A stretch of 64,000 nt of DNA, taken from NCBI GenBank assembly GCA_018524725.1, contig JAEUWP010000118.1, positions 62,001 through 126,000 on the forward strand. Direction: 5' to 3'. Within the stretch, counting starts at the first letter, position 1. Every line of letters begins with the position of its first letter. Made by a program: the position numbers and the translations under genes. Under the pieces are notes generated by a model. It ran no database searches. It saw nothing but the letters and a program-made list of their open reading frames with translations, and had not been told where the DNA came from. This document shows, one piece after another, positions 1 to 10,328 of this stretch. The stretch comes from Podaxis mareebaensis (lineage: Eukaryota; Basidiomycota; Agaricomycetes; Agaricales; Agaricaceae).

Positions 1-27
1 GTATCACCTGAAGGTCCGCGCACGACG

Positions 28-1862
28 ATGGCTACTGGTGCTACTGGTTCCACCGCTCCTTCCGCGGCCGCTGTTTCAGTATCGACCTCGGCTTCCCATT
101 CCGAGAAAAAAGTAACCTCGGGTCATAAGGCACATGCATCCACATCTAGTATTAGCAGCAAGGTTCAGTCGACAGGTTCCAACGCAAACGCAAACGCTAA
201 AACGTCTAATGTGCCGGAAAAGCCGAGGTCGTCGCCAAGTCCTTCACCCGGGATATCACCCTCTTCTTCTCAGGCTAGTCCTGTTACGACTTCGGCGTCG
301 AAGGTTGCTGCTGCTGCGGAGAAGGAGAAGGAAAAGGCTCGGATTGCATCTGCGAAGCATGTTTCAACGTCCTCGTCGACGAGTTCCGCTTCTGCCTCCG
401 CTGTGGTTGCCAAGCACGCTACAGCTGCTAGTCCTTCTCGACCCGTCCTTGATCGTGAAGCTTCATCGTCTACTCCGTCCCCGTCCACTTCCTCCTCGTC
501 GTCTCCAGTTCTCAAGTCGACTACCGTTATTGAGACGAACCCTCCGCTAAAGGCAGTGACTCCTCTTCGGGATGCTGAAGAATTGTTTTCTGCTCCAGCG
601 AAAAAGGAGCCCGTGGTTGTGCCCATTTCTTCTCTTTCCGAATCCGATGATGAAGGCGACAGCGATGAAGATGCTGATGATGACGATGACGACGACAATG
701 ATGATGAGGACGAAGACTCGGAAGATGAAGATGAGACTATCGACAACAAAGATTTGAAGGGCGATGCCGAAACCGAAACCATTCCTTTCCATGGTCTCTA
801 TACAGCTAACCGCAGCTGTTCCAAATGCGGCGAAAGTATCTTATCTCCTCGTAATACAGTAAGTTCCTCCTCCGTTATGGTCTATTTTAAACGTTGTTCT
901 AATTTATGCGTACCCCTTCACAGCTTCCATTACCCGCTGATTCGTTCCTTCACATCTCATGCCCCAAATGCGCAACCCTCCACTGCCGTGGTTGTTCCGC
1001 CCCCGTAAAATGTCCCAAAAACTGCACGGGTAGCAAGTCATGCGTGATCAAAGACTGTTGCCCCCAAGTCCGAGCCATCGCAATCTTCGAAGCTCTCAGC
1101 ACATTCGATCACGAGTTCCTAGCAGAGGCAGGCCCCTCTGGGAGTCACCAACGTGATGAATACATACAAGCCATGATCTCTCGACCCCTCACCGCACAAA
1201 CCAAAAAACTTGGAACGACGTTCGTACGATCTATGACGGCACTCACGGAGATTTTCAACTCGGACCCTCCGCTTCCGGAACGCATCTCGTCGAGTGTGGC
1301 GGAGTTGTTCGAACGGTCCTTGATGCCCGAGGTCATTCATGGGTTTTTGAGGAACACGAACGTGAAAGTTTGGATCACGCACTGTGAGATTTATTGTGCG
1401 ATTTTGGATTTGTTGAGGTATATGATTGAAGGGGGGTTTGGTGGGATTATGGCTGTGCCATTGAGGAGGGTTGAGGTTAGTTGTGGGTTGAAGGAGTGGG
1501 TTTGGGGACGGGGTGAGATTGTTTGGGTTTCGGAATTCGGTAGTGAGAGAGAGAGAGAGAAAGAGAGAGAAGAGGAACAGGAGAGGAAGGGGAGGGATAT
1601 GTGGAGGGGGCAGTTACGTGGTGGTGCTGAGAAGCCTGTTGGTGTTGTTGAGAAAGGGGAGAAGGGGCAGGAGATGGGGGTGGAAGAGGTGAGGTGTGCG
1701 TCTGCGGTGCCGTTGAAGAATTTGATCATGGGCTTGGAGACGCATAATGGCTCACTGTTGGAGCTTTTGGACAAGGTGACGTTCGCGCCGACTGTGGTTA
1801 AGTTGAACGCACTTAGTGATGGGATTTCGCAGCTGGTGCTGGGGCAGGTTCTTGGCATCTAG
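28..1862 (+). CDS. Acidic zinc-binding (IBR/RING-like) protein
   Basis: Two exons, 28-858 and 924-1862, give 589 aa in phase 0. The intron is GTAAGT...CAG. The first ~200 residues are Ser/Ala/Pro-rich and disordered, followed by an Asp/Glu run (about residues 205-245). Next comes a cysteine-rich block that crosses the intron: CSKCGES, then CPKC, HCRGC, KCPKNC and KDCC. This spacing resembles an in-between-RING/IBR zinc domain of RBR-type ubiquitin ligases. No complete RING1-IBR-RING2 set is visible, so ligase activity is inference. The C-terminal part has a Glu/Arg tract encoded by a GA repeat near 1541-1575. The reading frame is open upstream of the ATG to the window edge, so the true start may lie outside. 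Confidence 0.7.
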
Positions 1863-2930
1863 AGCGCGGAGTTCGTTCCGTTTTCTTTTTTCTACTGTTT
1901 TCTCCGGTCTTTCTGTTCCTTATTACACTTGTTGCTTAATGTTGCGCTCCTTGTATTTCTCGTTCTTACGCTTTTGCTTTTGTTGTTGCTTTTCTGCTTG
2001 CATGCTGTCATGGTTGACGACCCCCTTTTTTTATTCTTATATCGTTACTCGATGGTGATTAGACGCTTTATGCATTTCTTTTTTTCCCTCATTATCGTCC
2101 TTTGCCTTATCATACCTCGTTCATAAACCTGGTGTTTCACGCATTAGCTTACTCGCATGCATCGTTTCTCTTCACATATCCCATAGACGTTTCCCATCCC
2201 ATCATATCAGTTGCAGTTTCTCTTGACTCGCATCTTAGCTGTCTCCTTTAACTTTTCCGTTGTATTGTCATGACTTATCTTATTTCTCCTGTCCACGTTT
2301 TGCGCTTTGCGTTTGTGATACCTTCCCCCCCTCGTCTATTCTTCTCTCGCCAATCGCGGCTTTTGCGGTTCTTATGATAGGTTAGATTTTTCGGTTTGTT
2401 GCTTGTAGCAATGATTAATGTGATTGGTGCTTTATAGAGCCTCCCCTTTTCTTCGAGTGTGGAAGTGGTGTTTTGCGGGGTTTGTGGCGGTTGGTTTAAA
2501 GTGTAGCCTTATTGTTTCTTTTTCTTCGGTCACTTGTAATCTTGCTGGGCAGTTGGAAATGCAAGGTTATACTTATGTATTGTGATTGTAAGAGTAATGT
2601 GGGATTAGGTTTATGGAAACTGAAGGCCGAATATTGGTGGTGCTGATGTTTTCGGTCGGAAAACCAGGAAGGGTTTTTTGAATTTGCCGTCCATTAAGCA
2701 TGCTCAGTAGTGTGGGTTACGAAGCGATAAGGTCATAGTCGAAATTTCACTGTGCAACGGGATTCCGTTGTCTGGCAAGCGTTGGGTCGAAGCGTTGTTC
2801 TGCCACCTGCCAAAGCTCTCAAGTCTCAGTGAGCCCTATGTAAGCGAGATCACCGAGATCACCGGTGTCCGTTTGTACCAAGCTGCTCAATTCAAACTTA
2901 GTGTACTTACCGTTGTTCAGCATCAAGACA
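1863..2930. other. Intergenic, no gene seen
   Basis: This stretch is T-rich directly after the stop codon (likely 3' UTR, with runs of TTTT and CTTTT to about 2350). Only short, unrelated ORFs occur. It probably carries the terminator of the upstream gene and the promoter of the nucleoporin gene. I see no TATA box close to the nucleoporin start at 2931. Confidence 0.5.
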
Positions 2931-5900
2931 ATGTCAGGTGCGCTCTATCGGTCATGCGCAGAGGCTCTTTCAGTATGTCAGTCCGTCAAGGACGACCTTG
3001 AGGCTTTACTGGATCCAGAAGTGGGCTTCGCACCACGGCTACGACAACTATGTCGAGACCAGTGAGTGGTTTTTATGTTCTCAGGTTCCTTCAGTTGACA
3101 TCAAGTGCAGGCTCGATGAATATGAAGAAACGCGCGACGATCGAGTGAGTAGTGAGGAATTGGAGTTGTTAAGGTTGGAGGAGAATACATGGGGACTTCT
3201 GCAGGCCGTTATGCCGTGCGTATGCTCCCGCTTTGTATAATGGTTGCCCAAGTCAATTCTTTCGTTCCAGTGCTCGCAAGACCGAAGTTCCAATAAAGAA
3301 AACACCACGAGATCTCCTCGCAGAAAACCCGTACACCCCCACCGCGACGATCGCCCAAGCACTCATGGACACTTCTCCCCTCTTCGCTGAACTCGTGGTT
3401 GTGCGCGAATGGCTGCAAGATACGGCGCCACTCCCACCTGCACCCGAAGCGAACACTGGTTACTGGAAGTTTACAAAACACAACGTCATGCAATCTCTGC
3501 GGACAGGAAACAATCGGGATGGATTGGTTAGGGAGATGGACCCGGACGCGGTGAATCGAGAGGAGGGGAAAGGTTTGGCTTCGGACGATGCGGTACGAGG
3601 TTGACGTTTTTGATTGTCTATGCTATCTGACGCTGTACGAAGAGCTACGACAAGAGTTTGGTGCAAGCGTTGTATGGATATATTCGTGCTGGTTTGCTGG
3701 AGGAAGCTGTTGAACTCTGTCGGAGGGCTTACCAGCCATGGCGAGCTGCGAGCATACGAGGATCGATGTTGTTCACCTGGAAGGCACTTTGTACGTTTGA
3801 TGGACATGTTTTTATGTTCGAAAAGTGTTCTCATGTTTTTGTTTCAGCTACAAAACCTCGAGATGAGGAACTGGAAGAAGATGAAGAGGAGAATCCCAAC
3901 TTCTGGCAGGGAAACCGCAATCGCAAGTTGTGGAAGGCATCGTGTACACGGGCCGCTCTCAATGTACGTTTGCAATTTGAATGATTCTCCAGTCACCTTA
4001 TTGACGCGTCTGCGATTCCTAGCCGTCTTTACCAGAAAACGAACGCATCCTTTATGCTGCACTCGCACCCTCGCCCCAAACCTCAACCATACTAAAATCA
4101 GCTTGTCGGACGTGGGAGGACCATCTATGGGCTCAAATTAGCATCATGTGTGAAGAGAAACAGAACATGGAGCTGACGAAGCTTGGCGGTAGTTTCTGGG
4201 AGGGCGGGGTGGAAGCTGTTGAGAAGGGTGTCAAGGAGATGTCAGCGGCGGATGAAGAGCGAGAAGAACAAGACTGGGTCAAGGAGGTCACGGAGACGTT
4301 GGAGAGTCTCAAAGGGATTGTCGTGTCAGAAGGGTGCGAACGCGTTTGGGTCCTCTCTTTTACCACTATTGACGCAAATCACGTTCAAGGCCACCTGCCG
4401 ACCATGCATTCCATTTCTCGCAACTGTATATCATCCTTAACCGGACATCACAGCTATTGGAAGCCTTTGCCAGTGGCTTGCGTGATGGATCTTATCGACA
4501 AGATACCGTCGAGTGAGTGCAGATGGGATTGACTGTGTTCGTGTATGCTGATTATATGTGCTTAGGTATGCTCCCATGTGTCGTTTCTTCGCACATTTAT
4601 GCCTGTATCTTCAAATGATAGACATCAATGTCCCACCACTCGCGACACAAGTCATTTTGGAGTCTTATCTTCAAGTTCTGGAGGTTAGTTTTTTCCCGTG
4701 AAACGCCCTCAACCGATTTCTCATCGCGGATAGGATGCCGGCCAACGAGATCTCATCGCAATGTACGCCAGCGCTCTAGGTGACAATGCAGTCGAGCGCT
4801 ACGCCATGTTCCTTGTTTCTCTAGCGTTGAGTGCTGACGTCGCCGAACGTCGTCTGGCACTAACCCGCGCGAAGGACCATGGGTTGGATATGGAACGTGT
4901 CGCCGTTGCAACAGCCGAGAGGACGATCGAAAAAGCATTCGAGGTGTGTAACTTCCGTCTCACTTCTGGTCATATCACCTTACTCAGAAGTGGTTATAGA
5001 TTCTGCCGGTACTAAAGGGTCCACTTCCTTCCCTCATCGCATTACAACCGCCTGAGACAGAAGGGGAGTTATTCCTCCTTCGGTCAATTGAGTGGACGAT
5101 TTTCTTGGACAGTACATATGATACTGCGTTGGAACAGGCGAACGTGATTTTGCGGTACTTCTTGGGTATGTGGCGTCGCAAATTGCTGACCATATTTGAC
5201 ATAGTGATGTTTTCCTTTGCAGCTTCGGGAAGGGTCCAGTTGGCACAAAGACTTCTTGAGATGGTTCCACCCGAGTTGGCATCCATAAGTGAACCCGAGG
5301 ATCAAGCAACGGAGTACCTACATTACAGGCAATTCTTCCTCATCTGGGAAACGCTGGAAAAAGTTGTGGAATATCAGGCTGCACATGTTCCTGGGATGAC
5401 AAAGGAAGAACACGCGACGTGGTTGGCTGAGTATCGGGTGGGATTTTTTACTCATTGGTTCTCTCCTAGGTCTTGGTCTAACCGGCCGTTGAAATAGGGT
5501 TTGATCGACCAGGCGCATGATCAGATCACGAAACTACTCACTTCCGAGTGGTTGGTTACGGACGAACAGACCGGCAGTGAGTATGCTTTGGCTTTTTATT
5601 CGTGGAGGTTGTGCTTGACGTCGCTCTTGTCGCAGGTGAGAAAAGACGCAGAGAACTTGTTCGCATTCGCCAGATCTATGTGCCGGAATTGATTATTCGG
5701 TTACACTCGCTCCTCGTGTCCTCGAGATCTTTCATTCCAGAGTATGTGTCTATTTTCATCTTTCATATTCTGTGGGCGTGTCATCTGATCTTAATACCTC
5801 GTTGATCCAGAAATCTCAAGAGTGCGCTTGAACTTGTGAACATAGTTGCGGATTCGCGGTATAGAATTTACGAAGACTTTATTAATGAGGGTGGAAGAAA

Positions 5901-5991
5901 GTTGGGTGATTATCTTGGTGCCGTTCGTCAGGCGGTATTGGCAGGTTTGGAGGGTGGAGGTTCGGATCCATTCAGAGTTTTGACAGCTTGA
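2931..5991 (+). CDS. NUP84: Nuclear pore protein Nup84/Nup107
   Basis: Fourteen exons give 776 aa with every junction in phase: 2931-3061, 3111-3215, 3271-3592, 3643-3790, 3848-3963, 4023-4333, 4390-4512, 4566-4683, 4734-4943, 5000-5165, 5223-5437, 5498-5576, 5636-5741, 5811-5991. Family-typical segments include VREWLQ, the helix YGYIRAGLLEEAVELCRR, NRKLWKASC and WEDHLWAQI. Nup84/Nup107 is an alpha-solenoid of the Y-shaped (Nup84/Nup107-160) scaffold complex of the nuclear pore. The length fits fungal members. Two introns hide good alternative frames: 4334-4389 is read through as coding if unspliced, and the real acceptor of the intron starting at 4944 is the TATAG before 5000. No damage is seen. 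Confidence 0.93.
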
Positions 5992-5998
5992 GGTGGTT

Positions 5999-6262
5999 GG
6001 GTTGTATCTGTACGCGTCGAGCGTGTTATTGTCCTTGTGTACGTCCTGCTATGGTATTTTATATTTCGACATGTGTGTCGCCGGACGTTCAGTGCCACTT
6101 TCCCGTTGGCATGACCCGCTGTCCTTATCCGTGTCTATCCTCTGCAGGTCTCACTATTCGTAGGTCAGAGGGTCTCATACTTCCTTGGGAGTTTCCACCG
6201 CTAAGGAAATTTGCCACCCCAACAGACGTAAAAATACCAATTTACACGGCGTAAAAGTTTTC
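5999..6262. repeat. Repeat copy A in the 3' flank of NUP84
   Basis: This sequence lies directly after the NUP84 stop and is repeated at 7147-7311 (shared core GTGTACGTCCTGC, then TGTGTCGC and GTGCCA) and again at 15426-15545 (shared AAATTTGCCACCC and CCAATTTACACGG). By eye, identity is roughly 75-85 percent. Copy B is a single unit cut in two by the retrotransposon. The origin is unknown. It may be a small segmental duplication that includes the 3' UTR of the nucleoporin gene. Confidence 0.7.
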
Positions 6263-6494
6263 TATATTTTGGTAGAACTTCGGAACGTAACGACTGCAAC
6301 AAAGCGGAATCCAAGAAAGCAGAATCGGCAGATGCGCCACGAAAACGCGATTGCTCTACCGAATGGCTTTGACAGTGAATATGGCCATTCTGAACCTGCT
6401 CCGAGGTGTGGGGATGGTGGGGTACATGCATCCGATTCATGAAGTAGTCAAAACTGCTGTGGTGTTGTTCCCGCATGCGCCTCATTTGACAAGG

Positions 6495-6871
6495 TCAATT
6501 GGGAAGAATTGGGGTAGCGTCGTTGAACGTCAAGGAGTAGCGAGGGAGCGAGGCCCATTCTGGGTTGCCGCGACACTGCGTGGAATATTTCAGCTAGGTA
6601 AAAGCAGGCCTTAAGGGATTACCGTGTAAAAACTCACGGAAAGAATCTGTATTGGCGTCTGAACCACGATATCAAACAGCTTTCTCTTCCCCGGCCTGTC
6701 AATGTAAAGGTCGCCGCCCCTTACCACTCTCATCACTATCTTCAGCGTATAACTGACAACCATATTATCATGACGAGTCTTGTTCGTGAAGTGAACGGCT
6801 TCGCAAGAGCTGGGAAGCTTAGGGTTAAGACGGAAGGACCAAGGCCCTGGTCCCATTAACGATGAGGTCAT
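6495..6871 (-). pseudogene. Arrestin-like gene relic, antisense
   Basis: Reading the minus strand from 6871 to 6638 gives an arrestin-fold segment with GPGPWSFRLN, an HDNMVVSYTLKIVMRV strand and KLFDIVVQTPIQILS. A GTGAGT donor and a GCAG acceptor join it to 6575-6495, which continues CRGNPEWASLPRY before a stop. This order matches basidiomycete arrestin-like proteins as I recall them. The protein then stops early. Further minus-strand frame to about 6200 may be more of its disordered tail. No start exon or N-terminal arrestin domain can be found upstream, so I read this as a truncated relic rather than a working gene. Confidence 0.6.
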
Positions 6872-7146
6872 TTCTGATTCATCGTCTTCACCCCTTGCCG
6901 TGGCACATGCAGGGCTTCAGAGCATCGACGTCATCAGAGTCGAGTGGGAAGATATGTGACGAATTGCTGCCGTTTGGCGTTTTACGATCAGCATATCAAA
7001 GCAGGTGACGGGGTCGGACCTCGCAATTCGGTGCATGCGAGTACAGTAGTCGATGCGTTCTGCAAAGAGACGAATCAGATGACGTGTGGAAGGTAGACAG
7101 GATGAGCTCTACCTTCAATGTAGACCAACAGTCGGTATATTTTATA

Positions 7147-7311
7147 GGTTGTATCTGTGCGTCTCGAGCGTATGATTGTCTTTGTGTACGTCCTGCAGTG
7201 ATATCTTATGTTTTACATCTGTGTCGCTGGACATTCTGTGCCATTTTCTTTCCGGTTGGTGTGATTCGTTGGCGCCTGTTCGTGCTCAGGTTTCAATATC
7301 TGTAGGTAAGA
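7147..7311. repeat. Repeat copy B, left part, cut by the retrotransposon
   Basis: This is a diverged copy of 5999-6165 in the same orientation. It stops exactly at the 5' LTR. The rest of the unit resumes after the 3' LTR at 15426. The last five bases (TAAGA, 7307-7311) are the target-site duplication. Confidence 0.75.
7307..7311. repeat. Target-site duplication, left
   Basis: TAAGA directly precedes the 5' LTR (TGTTAC...). The same five bases follow the 3' LTR at 15421-15425. A perfect 5-bp duplication is the normal footprint of Ty3/gypsy integrases. Confidence 0.9.
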
Positions 7312-7696
7312 TGTTACGGTGAAACCATTCTTGAGTGTAGTTTCTTTCTTCCTTAGTTCGTCCGTTACTTCTAGTTCCAACTCTATTGTCTCCTTTGAAC
7401 TATTAGATAGTTCTAGTCTCGCTCTCAGTAGGAGGTAATTAGATACAGACTCCGGTAGTAGGTATTTAAACCCACCTCACTGTAGTAGTTCGGCAGAGTT
7501 ATCTTGACTATTGTGTGTTGCACTCTTTCGTGATTAAGTTCACTCGTGCCTTTGCCCACATTACGCTCACTCATCTATAAGTCTACGATATCCTAGGGTT
7601 ATTCCTTTAGGACGTAGCTTCTGAGTGTTCAGACTGAGTAGTCTTGCTCGGCGGTACGCCTCACCTGTAGTTCCTCTATAGGGAGACAGCGTAACA
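7312..7696 (+). repeat. 5' LTR (385 bp)
   Basis: Begins TGTTACGG and ends GCGTAACA. It aligns base for base with 15036-15420 except for five transitions, each of them a CG versus TG or CA difference. It contains a TATTTAAA box (7463-7470) and the presumed transcription start about 32 bases further on. Confidence 0.95.
7463..7470 (+). promoter_or_regulatory. LTR TATA box
   Basis: TATTTAAA in the 5' LTR lies 32 bases upstream of AGAGTTATCTT at 7495. That distance fits a Pol II start at 7495, defining the U3/R border. The same box is at the equivalent place in the 3' LTR. Confidence 0.7.
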
Positions 7697-7698
7697 AA

Positions 7699-7709
7699 AA
7701 GATAACTCT
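7699..7709 (+). other. Self-priming primer-binding site
   Basis: AAGATAACTCT starts two bases after the LTR end and is the exact reverse complement of AGAGTTATCTT at 7495-7505, where transcription should begin. In the yeast element Tf1 the first 11 bases of the mRNA fold back on such a site and are cleaved to prime minus-strand synthesis. No TGG-type tRNA 3'-end complement follows the LTR here, which supports self-priming over tRNA priming. Confidence 0.75.
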
Positions 7710-7830
7710 ATTTCTCTCTCTCTACGCTCGGTCTCATCCCGACGTATCACCCTCTACTCTCCTCTCGTCTTCTCGCACATCTGAGTTACCTCAGCGTCGC
7801 CGTCTCTCTTCTCAAACACGACATCACCTC

Positions 7831-10328
7831 ATGTCATCATCCTCATCCTCTTCTTCTTCATCTTTTATCGTCTACCACGATTCCACCTTCTACTCAGCCT
7901 CACCACTCTCGTCTCGCTGTCCTCCGCCCTCGGTGCGAGTTCGCTGACATCCCCTATGTCGTCCGGCACGTCAAACCCGTCAACAATCTTCACTTCAGTC
8001 TGCCCATCTCTACCAGAACTTCTCATTTCTTCATTTATCCTGACAATGTCCTTATTTTTACTTGTTCTCCTCTTACCGTTTCTCAACTTGAACCCGAATT
8101 TGTAAAACTCTCTTTTTAGAAACATTCCGCCTCGACTGTTATCTCGTTCTTCTTCTGGTTCTGCTTCTCAACCTTATCCCTATACCGAACTTTTACCTCT
8201 TCCGAAACATCAAGTCGAGACTCTCAAGGAGTGTTATCGAAAGGCTCTTGAAAACCCTTCCGTATACCAAGAGCTTCGGAAACAAGAGCATTCGCAATCG
8301 CTCATCTGTCTCGTAGACTTTTTCTCTCTTCATACTTCTGATATCCCTACTCTTCTTTATCTTCTAGACTTTGTAACCGTCTACAACCAAACCTCTCCCA
8401 CACTCCTCGACTTAGAACCAGCTCTCTACTTCCAATTTCGCTACAAGTGGCAGTTCGAACTCCTTAAGGAATTCTCAGATCAACCCCTTGACAGTCTCAA
8501 AGCCACGCTTGAAAGCGCCGACGAACTTAACCTTTCTACTGTCACATTTCAAGGAGAGAAACAATGGGAGCTGTTCAACACCCTACTTCAGGCCCTCCAA
8601 TTCTGGAGAGCGAAGCAACCATCATCACATACTACTACAACCTACCCCTCACAATCAACAGACCCCCACATCTCTTCCGAAAGATTGCAGAGTTGGTCCG
8701 TATGACAGACCAGATTGTTGAGAAGGTCCACATCCTCCGTTGCCTCTGCCCCCACTGCTGCTCAGTTTTTTCGAGCGGAATCGACTATGCAGCCCGATAC
8801 CTCTTCAAAGCCCCTTCTCACCAGATCTTCTACATCGCAAGCGAAGACGCCCAAATCACACCCCGTCTCGCAATCCAGAACAATCAACCCCCTGACATCG
8901 TCCTCCACCGCATCAGTGGAACTGACCCGATCCCAGGACGTACCACTGCACCTGCCTGGCTCTACTACGAAGCCAGAAACCTCGACTTCCTCAGCACTGT
9001 CATCACTCCCCCATTCCCAGAAATCTACCCTGGAGGAGGAACAATACAACGTTGGGAGCCAATCCCCAGAACCGATTCAATGGCAAACTCTCCCGTCAAC
9101 TCCAACTCAGGAACGCCAAGCACTCCCTCAATTCCCGGTTCCCGAACAACCTCTGTTTCGCCCGCAGTGCCAACATCACCGCCCCCGCTCTCTTTCCAAT
9201 CGGAATCTGAATTTGGGAACAATGACCTCTCAACAGAATGGCAATAAACTCCCTGACGCTCCGAAATACGACGGAAAACCCTCCGGTTTCAGAGCATTCG
9301 AGGATCAACTCAAAGTCATCTTTCTAGCTCATCCCCAACACTTCCGTACTGATGCAGGCATCTCGGATGAAAAGAAAATTCTCTACACATTACAAGGTCT
9401 CTATGAAGGAACGGCCGCTGGGTACCAAAACTCTTTCCTGAACAGGAAGTATGACAGCGCTACCGACTCCTACAACTTCGGAACGTGGTGAGCATTCATC
9501 GACGGTCTTCATGCCCAATTCCAATCATGTACGGAAAAGGTTCAAGCTCTCCAACAGTTACGCAAAATGAAGATCAATATGACTGACACCGACATCCTTG
9601 AATTCAATCAATGCTTCGACTACTTACTCCAGGAAGCTGGTATTGAAGACGACGGTCATCAAGCGCAACTATATGAAGATGCCATTCCCGAAAACCTATA
9701 CGAGCAAATCATGCTGTGTCCTCAACAACCAATGACATACGCCGAATGGAAGACAATTGTGGCAGACCTTGTTACAAGCTATCAAAAGATGCATATGAAA
9801 AGAAGTCGCAACTACCATTTTGCCTCGACATCTTTCTTTTCAAGCTCAAACACGAACGGACATCACAATTTGCCGCCGGGAGCCCCCATGGAGATCGACG
9901 AGTTGTGTCATGAATACTATGACACTGGAGACGAGGAAGAGTCTGAAGAGAAAGGTGAGGGTAAAGCAGAAGAAGAAGACAAAGAAGGAGAAATCACAGA
10001 AGTAGAGACAGAAGACGAAAACGAGCAACTGCTTGGTGAGAACTTCGAAAACTGCGCTATTCTCACCCAGAAACAGAAACAATGCATCACCAAAGGAAGA
10101 TGCATCGTCTGCGGATCAAAGAACCATTGGGCTCGACAATGCCCTAAACGTCGCAACAAGAACAAGAACTATCGTCTCCGATCATCTCAACCGATTCGTC
10201 GCAAGAAGTTCACACCATCTTACCCCGCTCTGATGGAGATCAACACAAAAGAAAGAAAGAAAGAACGCGCCGCACTATTGAATCGTTTGGCTACAGTTTT
10301 GTTGAAAGAGCATGAACAGGATTTTTAG
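7831..10328 (+). pseudogene. gag: gag polyprotein, disrupted
   Basis: The likely start (7831) begins with a Met-poly-Ser run and ends after about 40 codons. Coding-like sequence continues in a second frame to a TAG at 8118, and then in the main frame from about 8121 to the TAG at 10326. The main frame is broken by TGA at 8703 and TGA at 9489, both explicable as CGA to TGA. It encodes a Gln/Pro/Ser-rich linker, a capsid-like helical region (FRAFEDQLKVIFLAHPQ to YAEWKTIVADLV), an acidic stretch and one CCHC knuckle (10101-10142, CIVCGSKNHWARQC). Gag packages the RNA and forms the particle. The TTTTTAG at 8114-8120 could instead be a splice acceptor, but the sequence before it looks coding. Confidence 0.8.

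Noticed and set aside
270..782. 170-codon antisense ORF in the acidic gene
   Set aside because: It is the mirror of the Ser/Asp codon-rich sense frame. It consists of low-complexity Ser and has no start context or homology.
4334..4389. Reading straight through this stretch in NUP84
   Set aside because: The frame is open, but the family sequence HAFHFSQLYIILNRTSQLLEAF appears only if 4334-4389 is removed as an intron.
8564..9247. 227-codon ORF overlapping gag
   Set aside because: It is a shadow of the gag Pro/Ser/Thr-rich region. The main gag frame continues on both sides across a single TGA and leads to the zinc knuckle.
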